Shown here: positions 19,080-26,165 of the stretch, piece by piece
Numbering within the stretch: the stretch's first letter is position 1
Layout of the letters: each line of letters begins with the position of its first letter
Assembly (NCBI GenBank): GCA_947649125.1
Contig: CANSQL010000024.1
Coordinates: forward strand, 1-37,687
Reading direction: 5' to 3'
Source of the DNA: an uncultured Erysipelotrichaceae bacterium
GTDB lineage: Bacteria > Bacillota_I > Bacilli_A > Erysipelotrichales > Erysipelotrichaceae
Length of the DNA: 37,687 nt
The notes under the pieces: model-generated
Database searches by the model: none
Told to the model about the DNA's origin: nothing
The model's input: only the letters and a program-made list of their open reading frames with translations
Program-made: the position numbers and the translations under genes

Positions 19080-20126
19080 TTGATAAAAAAGAAAAAAGGA
19101 ATCAGTATTCGTTCGAGTGCAGCAGAGTATCTTACCTATGTTGCTTCTGTTGGGAGTCAAGAAAATAGCATAGAAATGCGTTATGAAGATGAAAATATAT
19201 GGTTAACACAGAAGATGCTGGCGACTCTTTATGGTGTTGATGTTCGCACAATAAATGATCATATTAAAAAAGTATTTGAAGATTCAGAGTTAGAAGAGCC
19301 GGCAACTATCCGAAAATTCCGGATAGTTCAAACTGAAGGAACTCGCCAAGTTCAAAGGGATATAAAACACTATAGTCTGCAAATGATTATTGCTGTTGGT
19401 TTTAAGGTAAATAATGAACGTGCAGTGCAATTTAGAAAATGGGCAAACAGTATTGTAAAAGACTATACAATTAAAGGGTGGGTAATAGATAATGATAGGC
19501 TTAAAAACAGTGGCTCTGTGCTTACAGTAGAGTATTTTGATCAGTTACTTGAACAGATACGTGAAATTCGTTTATCAGAACGTCGATTTTATCAAAAGAT
19601 TACAGATATATATGCTACTTCTTTGGATTATGATCGCACAGCAACTACGACTAAATGTTTTTTTGCAAAGGTTCAAAATAAAATGCATTATGCAGTACAT
19701 GGACATACTGCAGCAGAATTGATTTATGAACGAGCAAATTCTCAAAAGCCACATATGGGTCTTACAACTTGGGGGGATGCTCCAAAGGGAAAGGTTGTAA
19801 AAAGAGATGTAAGCATAGCTAAAAATTATCTTACTGAACAAGAAATACGTTCATTAGAGCGTATTGTATCTGCATACCTTGACTTAGCTGAAGATCGTGC
19901 AGAAAGACATATCCCGATGACTATGGAAGATTGGAGCAAGCGTTTAGATTTATTTTTAATGGCTGATGACCGTGAGATTCTCAAAGATGAAGGCAAAATA
20001 ACAGCAGAAATTGCAAAATCTAAAGCTGAAACTGAATTTGAAAAATATCGTATCATTCAAGATAAATTGTTTATATCTGATTATGATAGATATTTAATGG
20101 AATTAGAAGAAAACATCAAGGAATAG
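19080..20126 (+). CDS. RhuM-family protein (Virulence_RhuM domain)
   Basis: The 348-residue product matches RhuM proteins: the block IWLTQKMLATLYGVDVRTIN plus DHIKKVFEDSEL reads as an N-terminal DNA-binding-like domain. It is followed by ATIRKFRIVQTEG, YSLQMIIAVGFKVNNERAVQ and FRKWANSIVKDYTIKGWVID. RhuM was named for a Salmonella pathogenicity-island gene. Its biochemical role is unknown, and homologues are scattered in mobile and defence islands. The frame opens at GTG 19071, but GAGAGG (19066-19071) overlaps that codon, so TTG 19080 (8 nt downstream) is the better start. The gene is AT-rich against its surroundings and lies within an interruption of the engB-spoVID-valS order, which suggests horizontal gain. 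No promoter is certain. Confidence 0.85.
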   Translation: MIKKKKGISIRSSAAEYLTYVASVGSQENSIEMRYEDENIWLTQKMLATLYGVDVRTINDHIKKVFEDSELEEPATIRKFRIVQTEGTRQVQRDIKHYSLQMIIAVGFKVNNERAVQFRKWANSIVKDYTIKGWVIDNDRLKNSGSVLTVEYFDQLLEQIREIRLSERRFYQKITDIYATSLDYDRTATTTKCFFAKVQNKMHYAVHGHTAAELIYERANSQKPHMGLTTWGDAPKGKVVKRDVSIAKNYLTEQEIRSLERIVSAYLDLAEDRAERHIPMTMEDWSKRLDLFLMADDREILKDEGKITAEIAKSKAETEFEKYRIIQDKLFISDYDRYLMELEENIKE

Positions 20127-20217
20127 ATAAATTTAAATTTATGGCTAATTCGCAATAATTAAAAGTAATGCTGATTAAATAGTTATAAAATTAGTGTAAA
20201 AGAATAGAGGAGAGAGC

Positions 20218-20352
20218 ATTGATTTTAAAACAGTAGACGTTCAATTAAACGGTGAAGCTATTATATTAACAGTTTGGTTAATGCCTTATGATAATGGAAA
20301 TGACAAAAGTAACACAGTAAGCACTGTACTCCGAGATTTATTAGGGCAGTAA
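20218..20352 (+). other. Short coding remnant or ATT-start mini-gene
   Basis: From 20218 a 44-codon frame reads as a plausible protein (KTVDVQLNGEAIILTVWLMP in the middle) and stops at TAA 20350-20352. It follows GAGGAGAG, but the only codon at the right distance is ATT. An in-frame stop at 20197-20199 rules out a longer gene. It may be a gene tail left by insertion or deletion, or a mini-gene with a rare start like infC. I do not recognise a family. Confidence 0.3.
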
Positions 20353-20410
20353 ACTGATAAACAGAGTTAAAATAATAAAGAGTTGTGCTCATCAATCAGA
20401 TTCATAAATA

Positions 20411-20448
20411 AAACCTCCCCGACATATATATCAATAGGAGGTTTTTTT
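20411..20448 (+). promoter_or_regulatory. Terminator-like hairpin whose 3' arm is the ribosome site of the next gene
   Basis: AAACCTCC (20411-20418) pairs perfectly with GGAGGTTT (20437-20444) over an 18-nt loop, and a run of seven Ts (20442-20448) follows. The same GGAGG (20437-20441) stands 9 nt before the ATG at 20451 and is the only ribosome site there. When folded, the hairpin would both end transcription and hide the ribosome site. A possible promoter (TTGTGC 20383-20388, 16 nt, TAAATA 20405-20410) would start transcripts near 20417, without most of the left arm, so those would escape both effects. Confidence 0.6.
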
Positions 20449-20450
20449 AT

Positions 20451-21149
20451 ATGAAAAAAATGAAAATCGAAAAGCAACTGATTTTTGCCGATCAGGTACA
20501 ACAGGTAAACACACTGAAAGTCAGCGAACATTTGAACTATCGTCATGAGGAAGACGGTATAAGAGCGATGGGACCGCTCTATATTGAAGGTGAGTATACA
20601 GGTAGTGACGGTATCGAAAAATTTCGTGAAGCACTTGAAATGGATGTGTTGGCACCGAATCATAAGCTGAGTGATGAACCGTTTTCCTTGATGATTGAGG
20701 ATTACCAGGCAAAAGCCAATCAAGATACGATTCAAGTAAGCATTACACTGGCAATACAGGGCTTAAACGATGATAAAAAAGAAGCGGCAGCACCGATCGC
20801 TAAAGAAGTACCGATGCCAAGCAAGGTACAGAAGGAAATGAAGCAGGCAGAGCCTGTAACAGCACCGCAAGATTCAGTATTGGCACAGGAAGTGATGCAA
20901 TCGGAGAGCGAGGCCGTACAGAGCGAAGATACGCAACAAGAAAGTACAGATACCGTCGTTGATGATTTCAATGATTTATTTGCGGACAGTGAAAGCACCT
21001 ATACGAGCTATCGCATCATTGTCGCAAAGCCAAACGATACGTATGCGTCAATAGCCGATCGCTGTGAGGTAGATGAACAACAGTTGAGGGATACGAATAA
21101 GAATAAAGAAATCAGTGCCAAAACACCGGTGATTCTGCCGTTTCAATAA
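20451..21149 (+). CDS. SpoVID-like LysM protein
   Basis: The 232-residue protein has three parts. Residues 1-105 form a beta-rich domain (FADQVQQVNTLKVSEHL, GPLYIEGEYTG, IQVSITLAIQG) like the N-terminal domain of the spore-coat morphogen SpoVID. Residues 106-180 are a Gln/Glu/Ser-rich linker. Residues 186-232 are a LysM-like module (YRIIVAKPNDTYASIADRCE, ending VILPFQ). In Bacillus, spoVID lies between the engB-hem cluster and valS, the same place as here, which supports the match. In SpoVID the C-terminal LysM holds coat proteins at the forespore surface. No signal peptide is seen, as expected for a mother-cell protein. Whether this organism sporulates cannot be told from the window. Confidence 0.65.
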   Translation: MKKMKIEKQLIFADQVQQVNTLKVSEHLNYRHEEDGIRAMGPLYIEGEYTGSDGIEKFREALEMDVLAPNHKLSDEPFSLMIEDYQAKANQDTIQVSITLAIQGLNDDKKEAAAPIAKEVPMPSKVQKEMKQAEPVTAPQDSVLAQEVMQSESEAVQSEDTQQESTDTVVDDFNDLFADSESTYTSYRIIVAKPNDTYASIADRCEVDEQQLRDTNKNKEISAKTPVILPFQ

Positions 21150-21156
21150 AAAGCAG

Positions 21157-21185
21157 TTGAAAATAAGCATATTATTTGATACAAT
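21157..21185 (+). promoter_or_regulatory. Promoter of the valS T-box operon
   Basis: TTGAAA (21157-21162), a 17-nt spacer and TACAAT (21180-21185) with an upstream TG form a good sigma-A promoter. The start would be near 21192, at the beginning of the T-box leader. Confidence 0.75.
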
Positions 21186-21191
21186 ACTACT

Positions 21192-21413
21192 TGTAAATGC
21201 GAGGAAAAGAAGGAGTATTAGCGGCTGAGCTGCAAAGAGAGCTTCCGTTTGGTGAAAGGAAGTCAGAAGGTCGTTAAGAAGTAGTCTTGGAGCAGATTCA
21301 TTGAACCGAAGTAGGTGAATCCGTCATGATACGTTACATCAAAGAGGCAGTCATACGATTGTGAATATAGGTGGTACCACGTGTAACAGCGTCCTTGCGA
21401 GGGCGCTTTTTTT
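21192..21413 (+). ncRNA. T-box leader, valine-specific
   Basis: A T-box riboswitch senses uncharged tRNA and allows read-through of a terminator. The conserved T-box sequence AGGTGGTACCACG lies at 21369-21381. The terminator AGCGTCCT/AGGGCGCT plus seven Ts is at 21388-21413. Stem I features are an AGTA at 21214-21217, an AGAGAG and a CTTCC...GGTGAAAGGAAG arm (21242-21262). The 3' side of stem I has GAAGTAGTC near 21278-21286; both GTA and GTC are valine codons and one should be the specifier, which agrees with valS downstream. A GATTCA/TGAATC helix (21295-21300 with 21316-21321) fits stem III. Confidence 0.9.
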
Positions 21414-21465
21414 GATTATACGGCTTCTGCAGAGGTGATGAAATACGGAGATTTCAACAAAAAGA

Positions 21466-21972
21466 TTGCGGCTTCGATCAATTGAGCGCTGTGATGCGGT
21501 TGACTTATTTATGCTGATAGAAGCAAGTGAGACAACAGGACAGGGAATCGGATCAATGAACTATACAGCCGATGATATCTTGAACTTGATTGACGCTGAG
21601 CTGAAGTCAGGGCAGATGCACTCCGCAGTCATTGAGCGATTGAGCGATGATGCGTTGATCGGAATCATCAGTGTCAATGCACATACGCATGATTGTGTTG
21701 ACATTGCATATTTTATGAAGGCAGAACTTCGCAGGCAGGGATATATGCGGGAAGCACTGCAGGCGTATTGCGCTTATGTGTTCTCACGGTGTGCTGTTTC
21801 GCGTATTATTGCGCAATATCGTACTGATAACGAGGCAAGCGCTGCGCTTTTGCGCTCCTGCTGCTTTCGCAAAACCGATATTACGCAAATGCTGATGAAC
21901 GATTACAAATATCATGAGGCAATCACATGCTGTCTTACAAAGGATGAATTTAAAATAGGAGGAATTATATGA
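21466..21972 (+). CDS. GNAT-family N-acetyltransferase co-transcribed with valS
   Basis: The protein looks like a RimJ/RimL-type acetyltransferase. ERCDAVDLFMLIE follows the first strand, then LIGIISVNAHTHDCVDIAYF, then the acetyl-CoA loop LRRQGYMREAL, and near the C-terminus DNEASAALLRSCCFRKT. Its substrate is unknown. The conserved first strand (ISTKRLRLRS) begins at ATT 21451, upstream of the first usual start codon (TTG 21466). No ATG, GTG or TTG exists between it and the in-frame stop at 21439-21441. A strong SD-like GAGGTGAT (21432-21439) sits just upstream. Start 21466 is therefore a conservative choice. The gene lies between the T-box terminator and valS and overlaps valS by 4 nt. Confidence 0.75.
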   Translation: MRLRSIERCDAVDLFMLIEASETTGQGIGSMNYTADDILNLIDAELKSGQMHSAVIERLSDDALIGIISVNAHTHDCVDIAYFMKAELRRQGYMREALQAYCAYVFSRCAVSRIIAQYRTDNEASAALLRSCCFRKTDITQMLMNDYKYHEAITCCLTKDEFKIGGII

Positions 21973-24593
21973 AAAAGGAATTGGCACCTAAATATGACCA
22001 TAAAAAGGTTGAGCATTACTATGAGGAATGGTGCAGTAAAGGGTATTTTACCGCAGGTGATAAAACCAAGGACCCGTATTGTATCGTAATCCCGCCGCCG
22101 AATGTTACCGGTAAGCTGCACTTGGGCCATGCGTGGGATACGACGATGCAGGATATGGTAGCGCGCTACAAGCGTATGCAGGGCTATGATATGCTGTGGC
22201 TTCCGGGTATGGATCATGCCGGTATTGCGACTCAGGCAAAGGTTGACGCACGCTTGAAGGAAGAAGGCGTTTCTCGTTATGATATCGGCCGCGAGGCGTT
22301 TTTAAAGCGGGCATGGGAGTGGAAGGATGAATATGCCGGACATATCCATGAACAATGGGCAAAGCTAGGCTTGTCCTTAGACTACAGCCGTGAGCGCTTT
22401 ACACTTGATGAAGGTCTCAGTGAAGCAGTCCGCAAGGTTTTCGTCGATCTGTATCAAGAGGGCTTGATTTATCAGGGCGAGCGCATTATCAACTGGGATC
22501 CCCAGGCAAAGACGGCTTTATCGAATATCGAGGTCATACATAAGGAAATCGAGGGCTGCATGTATTACTTCAAATATGAGGTGCAGGAAACCGGCAAGCA
22601 GCTTGTAATAGCGACGACAAGACCGGAAACGATGTTTGCCGACCAAGCGATTTTTGTTCATCCCGAGGATGAGCGCTATACGGATATTATCGGCTTACAT
22701 GCGATCAATCCTGCGAACGGAGAAGCACTTGTCATTATGGCTGATGACTATATCGATCGTGATTTCGGTACCGCAGTTATGAAATGTACACCGGCACACG
22801 ATCCCAATGACTTTGCGTTAGCGAAAAAATACGGCTTAAGTATGCCCGTGTGTATGAATCCCGACGGAACGATGAACGCAATGGCAAAGCAGTATGAAGG
22901 CATGGATCGCTTCGCTTGCCGCAAGGCGCTTGTCGAACAGTTTGAAAAGGACGGTGTAGTAGACCATATCGAAAAAATCGTCCATCAGGTAGGACACAGC
23001 GAGCGTACCGGTGTTATCGTCGAGCCGTACCTGTCTAAGCAGTGGTTCGTGAAAATGGAGCCGTTGGCCCGGGAGGTTTTAAAGAATCAAGAAATCGAAG
23101 CGGAAAAAATCAATTTCTATCCGCAGCGCTTTGAGAAAACATTCCGTCAATGGTTGGAGAATATAGAAGATTGGTGCATCTCCCGTCAGCTTTGGTGGGG
23201 ACATCGCATTCCTGCATGGTATCATAAGGAAACAAAGGAAATCTATGTCGGTATGGAACAGCCGGCCGATATTGAAAACTGGGAACAGGACGAGGATGTA
23301 TTAGATACTTGGTTCTCCTCTGCCTTATGGCCGTTCTCTACGCTTGGCTGGCCGCATAATACCGATGATCTGGATCGTTATTTTCCGAATGATTTATTGA
23401 TAACCGGCTATGATATCATCTTCTTCTGGGTTGCACGTATGGCCTTCCAAACACGTTACTGCATGAAGTCTCGTCCGTTCAAGGATGTCTTAATTCACGG
23501 CTTGATCAGAGATGAAAAGGGTCGTAAAATGAGTAAATCACTCGGCAACGGTGTTGATCCGATGGATGTGATCGATCAATACGGCTTGGATTCCCTGCGC
23601 TTTTTCCTAACGACGAATTCTACGCCGGGTCAGGATTTACGCTTTTCCAATGATAAAATGGAATCCAGCTGGAATTTCATCAATAAGATATGGAATGCTT
23701 CACGCTTCGTCCTGATGAATTTAGATGATGCGATGGAATTGAGTGATATTGACTTTACGCATGCTTCAATGATTGATAAATGGATCATCAATCGTTTTAA
23801 TCAAGTATTGGAAAGTGTCAGCGCCAATATGGATAAATATGAATTTGCGCTTGTCGGCAATGAATTATACAGCTTCGTATGGGATGATTTCTGTTCATGG
23901 TATATCGAGCTGTCCAAGGCAGGCTTATCCAGTGAGGACAAGCAGGTTGCGAATGCGACTAAATCAACATTGGCAGCGATATTAAACGGTATCGTTCGTC
24001 TGCTTCATCCGTTTATGCCGTTTGTATGCGAGGAGTTATATTTATCACTGCCGCATGAAGAAGAAAGCATCAACTTAGCCAAGTGGCCGACCAAAATTGA
24101 TGTTACGATCGATGAAAGCGAGGCAGAGGGTGTTTCACAGCTGATTACGATGATTGAGGCAGTACGTGAAATTAAAACGACTTATCAATTAAAACCGAGC
24201 ACCGAGCTGCAGGTCATTATTTGTGATGCTGCGGATCGTATGTTGTCATGCGATGCCAAAATCAATGCGATCTTACAGCGTATGTGTCATGCGACATGGA
24301 TCGATGAGCTGCCGAATGAGGAAATGGTCGTAAGAGCGATTCGCGGTGGCTCCTTAAAGGTTGCCTTGGCAAGTGTTATCGATGTGGAAGCGGAAATCGC
24401 AAAGCTCAGTAAGGAAGTTACACGACTGCAGCAGGAAATCAAGCGCAGTGAAGGGATGCTGAATAATCCGGGCTTTGTCCAAAAGGCACCGCAGGCAAAG
24501 GTAGACAGTGAAAAGGCAAAGCTTGAGGAATATCGCAAGCAGTTTGACATTGCTTCAAAGCAGCTGAGTGCCTATGAGGCAAAGCGCTCTTAA
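21969..24593 (+). CDS. valS: Valyl-tRNA synthetase
   Basis: ValS charges tRNA-Val and edits mischarged threonine. It is a class I enzyme of 874 residues with PPPNVTGKLHLGHAW (HIGH box, about residue 46), the CP1 editing domain (TTRPETMFADQAIFVHPED), DWCISRQLWWGHRIPAW and GRKMSKSLGNG (KMSKS box, about residue 520). A C-terminal coiled coil (about residues 808-874, KEVTRLQQEIKRSEGML) is typical of ValS. ATAGGAGGAATTAT before the ATG is an excellent ribosome site, and the ATGA overlap couples it to the acetyltransferase. The upstream T-box should raise its expression when valine-charged tRNA is scarce. Confidence 0.98.
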   Translation: MKKELAPKYDHKKVEHYYEEWCSKGYFTAGDKTKDPYCIVIPPPNVTGKLHLGHAWDTTMQDMVARYKRMQGYDMLWLPGMDHAGIATQAKVDARLKEEGVSRYDIGREAFLKRAWEWKDEYAGHIHEQWAKLGLSLDYSRERFTLDEGLSEAVRKVFVDLYQEGLIYQGERIINWDPQAKTALSNIEVIHKEIEGCMYYFKYEVQETGKQLVIATTRPETMFADQAIFVHPEDERYTDIIGLHAINPANGEALVIMADDYIDRDFGTAVMKCTPAHDPNDFALAKKYGLSMPVCMNPDGTMNAMAKQYEGMDRFACRKALVEQFEKDGVVDHIEKIVHQVGHSERTGVIVEPYLSKQWFVKMEPLAREVLKNQEIEAEKINFYPQRFEKTFRQWLENIEDWCISRQLWWGHRIPAWYHKETKEIYVGMEQPADIENWEQDEDVLDTWFSSALWPFSTLGWPHNTDDLDRYFPNDLLITGYDIIFFWVARMAFQTRYCMKSRPFKDVLIHGLIRDEKGRKMSKSLGNGVDPMDVIDQYGLDSLRFFLTTNSTPGQDLRFSNDKMESSWNFINKIWNASRFVLMNLDDAMELSDIDFTHASMIDKWIINRFNQVLESVSANMDKYEFALVGNELYSFVWDDFCSWYIELSKAGLSSEDKQVANATKSTLAAILNGIVRLLHPFMPFVCEELYLSLPHEEESINLAKWPTKIDVTIDESEAEGVSQLITMIEAVREIKTTYQLKPSTELQVIICDAADRMLSCDAKINAILQRMCHATWIDELPNEEMVVRAIRGGSLKVALASVIDVEAEIAKLSKEVTRLQQEIKRSEGMLNNPGFVQKAPQAKVDSEKAKLEEYRKQFDIASKQLSAYEAKRS

Positions 24594-24624
24594 TCAAAAA
24601 TCAATTATTTTGATTCATCCTATA

Positions 24625-24714
24625 TCCGGTTGTAATAACAAAGAGTAATGATGTGAAGGTCAGAAGTTTACCTTCAACAAGTGTTGAAGTACTTAATAGA
24701 ATCCTGTAACCGGA
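24625..24714 (+). promoter_or_regulatory. Structured non-coding element between valS and ilvE
   Basis: A 10-bp closing helix (24625-24634 with 24705-24714; core TCCGGTT/AACCGGA, with two G-U pairs inside) encloses two alternative hairpins. One is TGAAGGT/ACCTTCA (24654-24660 with 24670-24676). The other is CTTCAAC/GTTGAAG (24672-24678 with 24683-24689, loop AAGT). The two share bases 24672-24676 and so exclude each other. I know no named RNA family that matches. It could be a leader or attenuator of ilvE, or a 3' end structure of the valS message. Confidence 0.45.
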
Positions 24715-24774
24715 ATCATAATTTTGTATTGAAACAAAAGCTATTATTTTCATGAAAATTTATGAAAAAAGCTA

Positions 24775-24803
24775 TTGACGAACATAAAAAAAGGGTGTAA
24801 CCT
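24775..24803 (+). promoter_or_regulatory. Promoter for ilvE
   Basis: TTGACG (24775-24780), a 17-nt spacer and TAACCT (24798-24803) preceded by TG lie 31 nt before the ATG at 24835. The -35 is strong and the -10 weak. Confidence 0.5.
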
Positions 24804-24834
24804 AAAGGAAAATGAAAAGTTAGGAGTGATATCT

Positions 24835-25911
24835 ATGAAAATAACGATTGAGGAAGCAAAGGTAAAAAAAGCGAAGCCGCAGCCGGGAACACCGTTAGGC
24901 TTCGGTAAATACTTTACCGATCATATGTTTTTAATGGATTGGACAAAGGAAAACGGGTTTGAGAATGCACGTATCGTACCGTATGGACCGATTTCAATGG
25001 ATCCGGCGAGCATGGTGCTTCATTATGCACAAGAAACCTTTGAAGGGATGAAGGCATATCGTGCCAAAGACGGACGTATTTTATTGTTCCGTCCGGAGAT
25101 GAATGCGAAGCGATTTATTAATTCGAATCGTCGTTTATGTATGGCAGAGGTGCCTGTGGAAGATTTTGTGGAGGCAGTAAGAGCTGTCGTCGAATATGAA
25201 CAAGATTGGGTACCGAGTGAGGAAGGAACCTCATTATATATTCGTCCGTTTATGTTTGCCTCTGAGGCAGCGGTCGGGGTTCATCCTGCCGCTAGCTATA
25301 CCTTTGCGATCATTCTTTCACCGGTCGGCGCATATTATCCGCAAGGTGTGAATCCGGTCAAAATTTACGTTGAGGATGAATTTGTCAGAGCGACCAAGGG
25401 CGGTACCGGCTTTACCAAATGCGGCGGTAATTATGCTTCAAGCATTGCGGCACAGATGAAGGCGGAAAAGCTCGGTTATACGCAGGTTTTATGGCTGGAC
25501 GGTGTAGAGCGCAAATATGTGGAAGAAGTCGGTACGATGAATGTTATGTTTAAGATCAATAATGAAATCATTACCGCACCGTGTGACGGCACGGTTCTTC
25601 CGGGTGTTACTCGTGATTCGATCATTACCCTGTTGAAGGAATGGGGCTATACGGTACGTGAGGAGCATTTGGCAATCGATGATCTGATGAAAGCGGCGCA
25701 AAACGGCACGTTAGAGGAAGCATTCGGTACCGGAACGGCTGCGGTCATTTCACCGATCGGCGAATTGAATTATAAGGGCAATATCGCTGTTATCAATGAT
25801 TTTAAGACCGGTGCTTTGACACAGAAGCTTTATGATACGTTAACCGGTATCCAATGGGGCGATATCGAGGATACACACGGTTGGGTACATGATATCGCGA
25901 AAATGAAATAA
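24835..25911 (+). CDS. ilvE: Branched-chain amino acid aminotransferase
   Basis: This fold-type IV PLP enzyme interconverts Val, Leu and Ile with their 2-oxoacids, using glutamate/2-oxoglutarate. The 358-residue length and the motifs HYAQETFEGMKAYR, YIRPFMFA, TKGGTGFTKCGGNYASS (PLP lysine most likely Lys195), YVEEVGTMNVMF and LPGVTRDSII fit the large (mammal-like) BCAT group. The frame opens at 24775, but AGGAGTGAT at 24822-24830 and the conserved start favour ATG 24835. It follows valS, a thematic link in valine use, but it has its own promoter and a terminator. Confidence 0.95.
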   Translation: MKITIEEAKVKKAKPQPGTPLGFGKYFTDHMFLMDWTKENGFENARIVPYGPISMDPASMVLHYAQETFEGMKAYRAKDGRILLFRPEMNAKRFINSNRRLCMAEVPVEDFVEAVRAVVEYEQDWVPSEEGTSLYIRPFMFASEAAVGVHPAASYTFAIILSPVGAYYPQGVNPVKIYVEDEFVRATKGGTGFTKCGGNYASSIAAQMKAEKLGYTQVLWLDGVERKYVEEVGTMNVMFKINNEIITAPCDGTVLPGVTRDSIITLLKEWGYTVREEHLAIDDLMKAAQNGTLEEAFGTGTAAVISPIGELNYKGNIAVINDFKTGALTQKLYDTLTGIQWGDIEDTHGWVHDIAKMK

Positions 25912-25919
25912 TGAATAGG

Positions 25920-25977
25920 AGCTGCAGCTCAACAGGATTCGATGAAGAAGAATCACCTGTCAGGCGCAGCTTTTTTT
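25920..25977 (+). terminator. Intrinsic terminator after ilvE
   Basis: AGCTGC (25920-25925) pairs with GCAGCT (25966-25971), with an inner ACAGG/CCTGT helix (about 25932-25936 with 25956-25960), then TTTTTTT. Confidence 0.75.
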
Positions 25978-26103
25978 GTTGATTGGGCAAGCATTTAATC
26001 TCTATTACGGATTGGATAAGGATACAGCTTTTCGTTTAAAGGACGGTATTCATTCGGTCTTTCGCTTTATGCTCTGCTTTTTCACCATGATAATCAGAAA
26101 TAC

Positions 26104-26133
26104 TTGTGATGAGCCGCATATCGGTGGTATACT
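26104..26133 (+). promoter_or_regulatory. Promoter for the two G3E GTPase genes
   Basis: TTGTGA (26104-26109), an 18-nt spacer and an extended -10 (TGG TATACT, hexamer 26128-26133) lie 33 nt before ATG 26166. I looked for a Zur-type palindrome over or near it and did not find one. Confidence 0.6.
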
Positions 26134-26165
26134 ATTTGCGCAAACAATCATAGGAGGGAAGCAAA

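Noticed and set aside
19304-19328. A 9-bp perfect inverted repeat (AACTATCCG/CGGATAGTT) inside the RhuM gene
   Set aside because: It encodes ATIRKFRIVQ, a segment that I recall as conserved in RhuM proteins, so the repeat is best explained by coding. There is no T-tract and it is far from any gene end.
24592-24615. AATCAAAA/TTTTGATT inverted repeat right after valS
   Set aside because: Only one G-C pair in the stem and no T-tract, so it is too weak to call a terminator.
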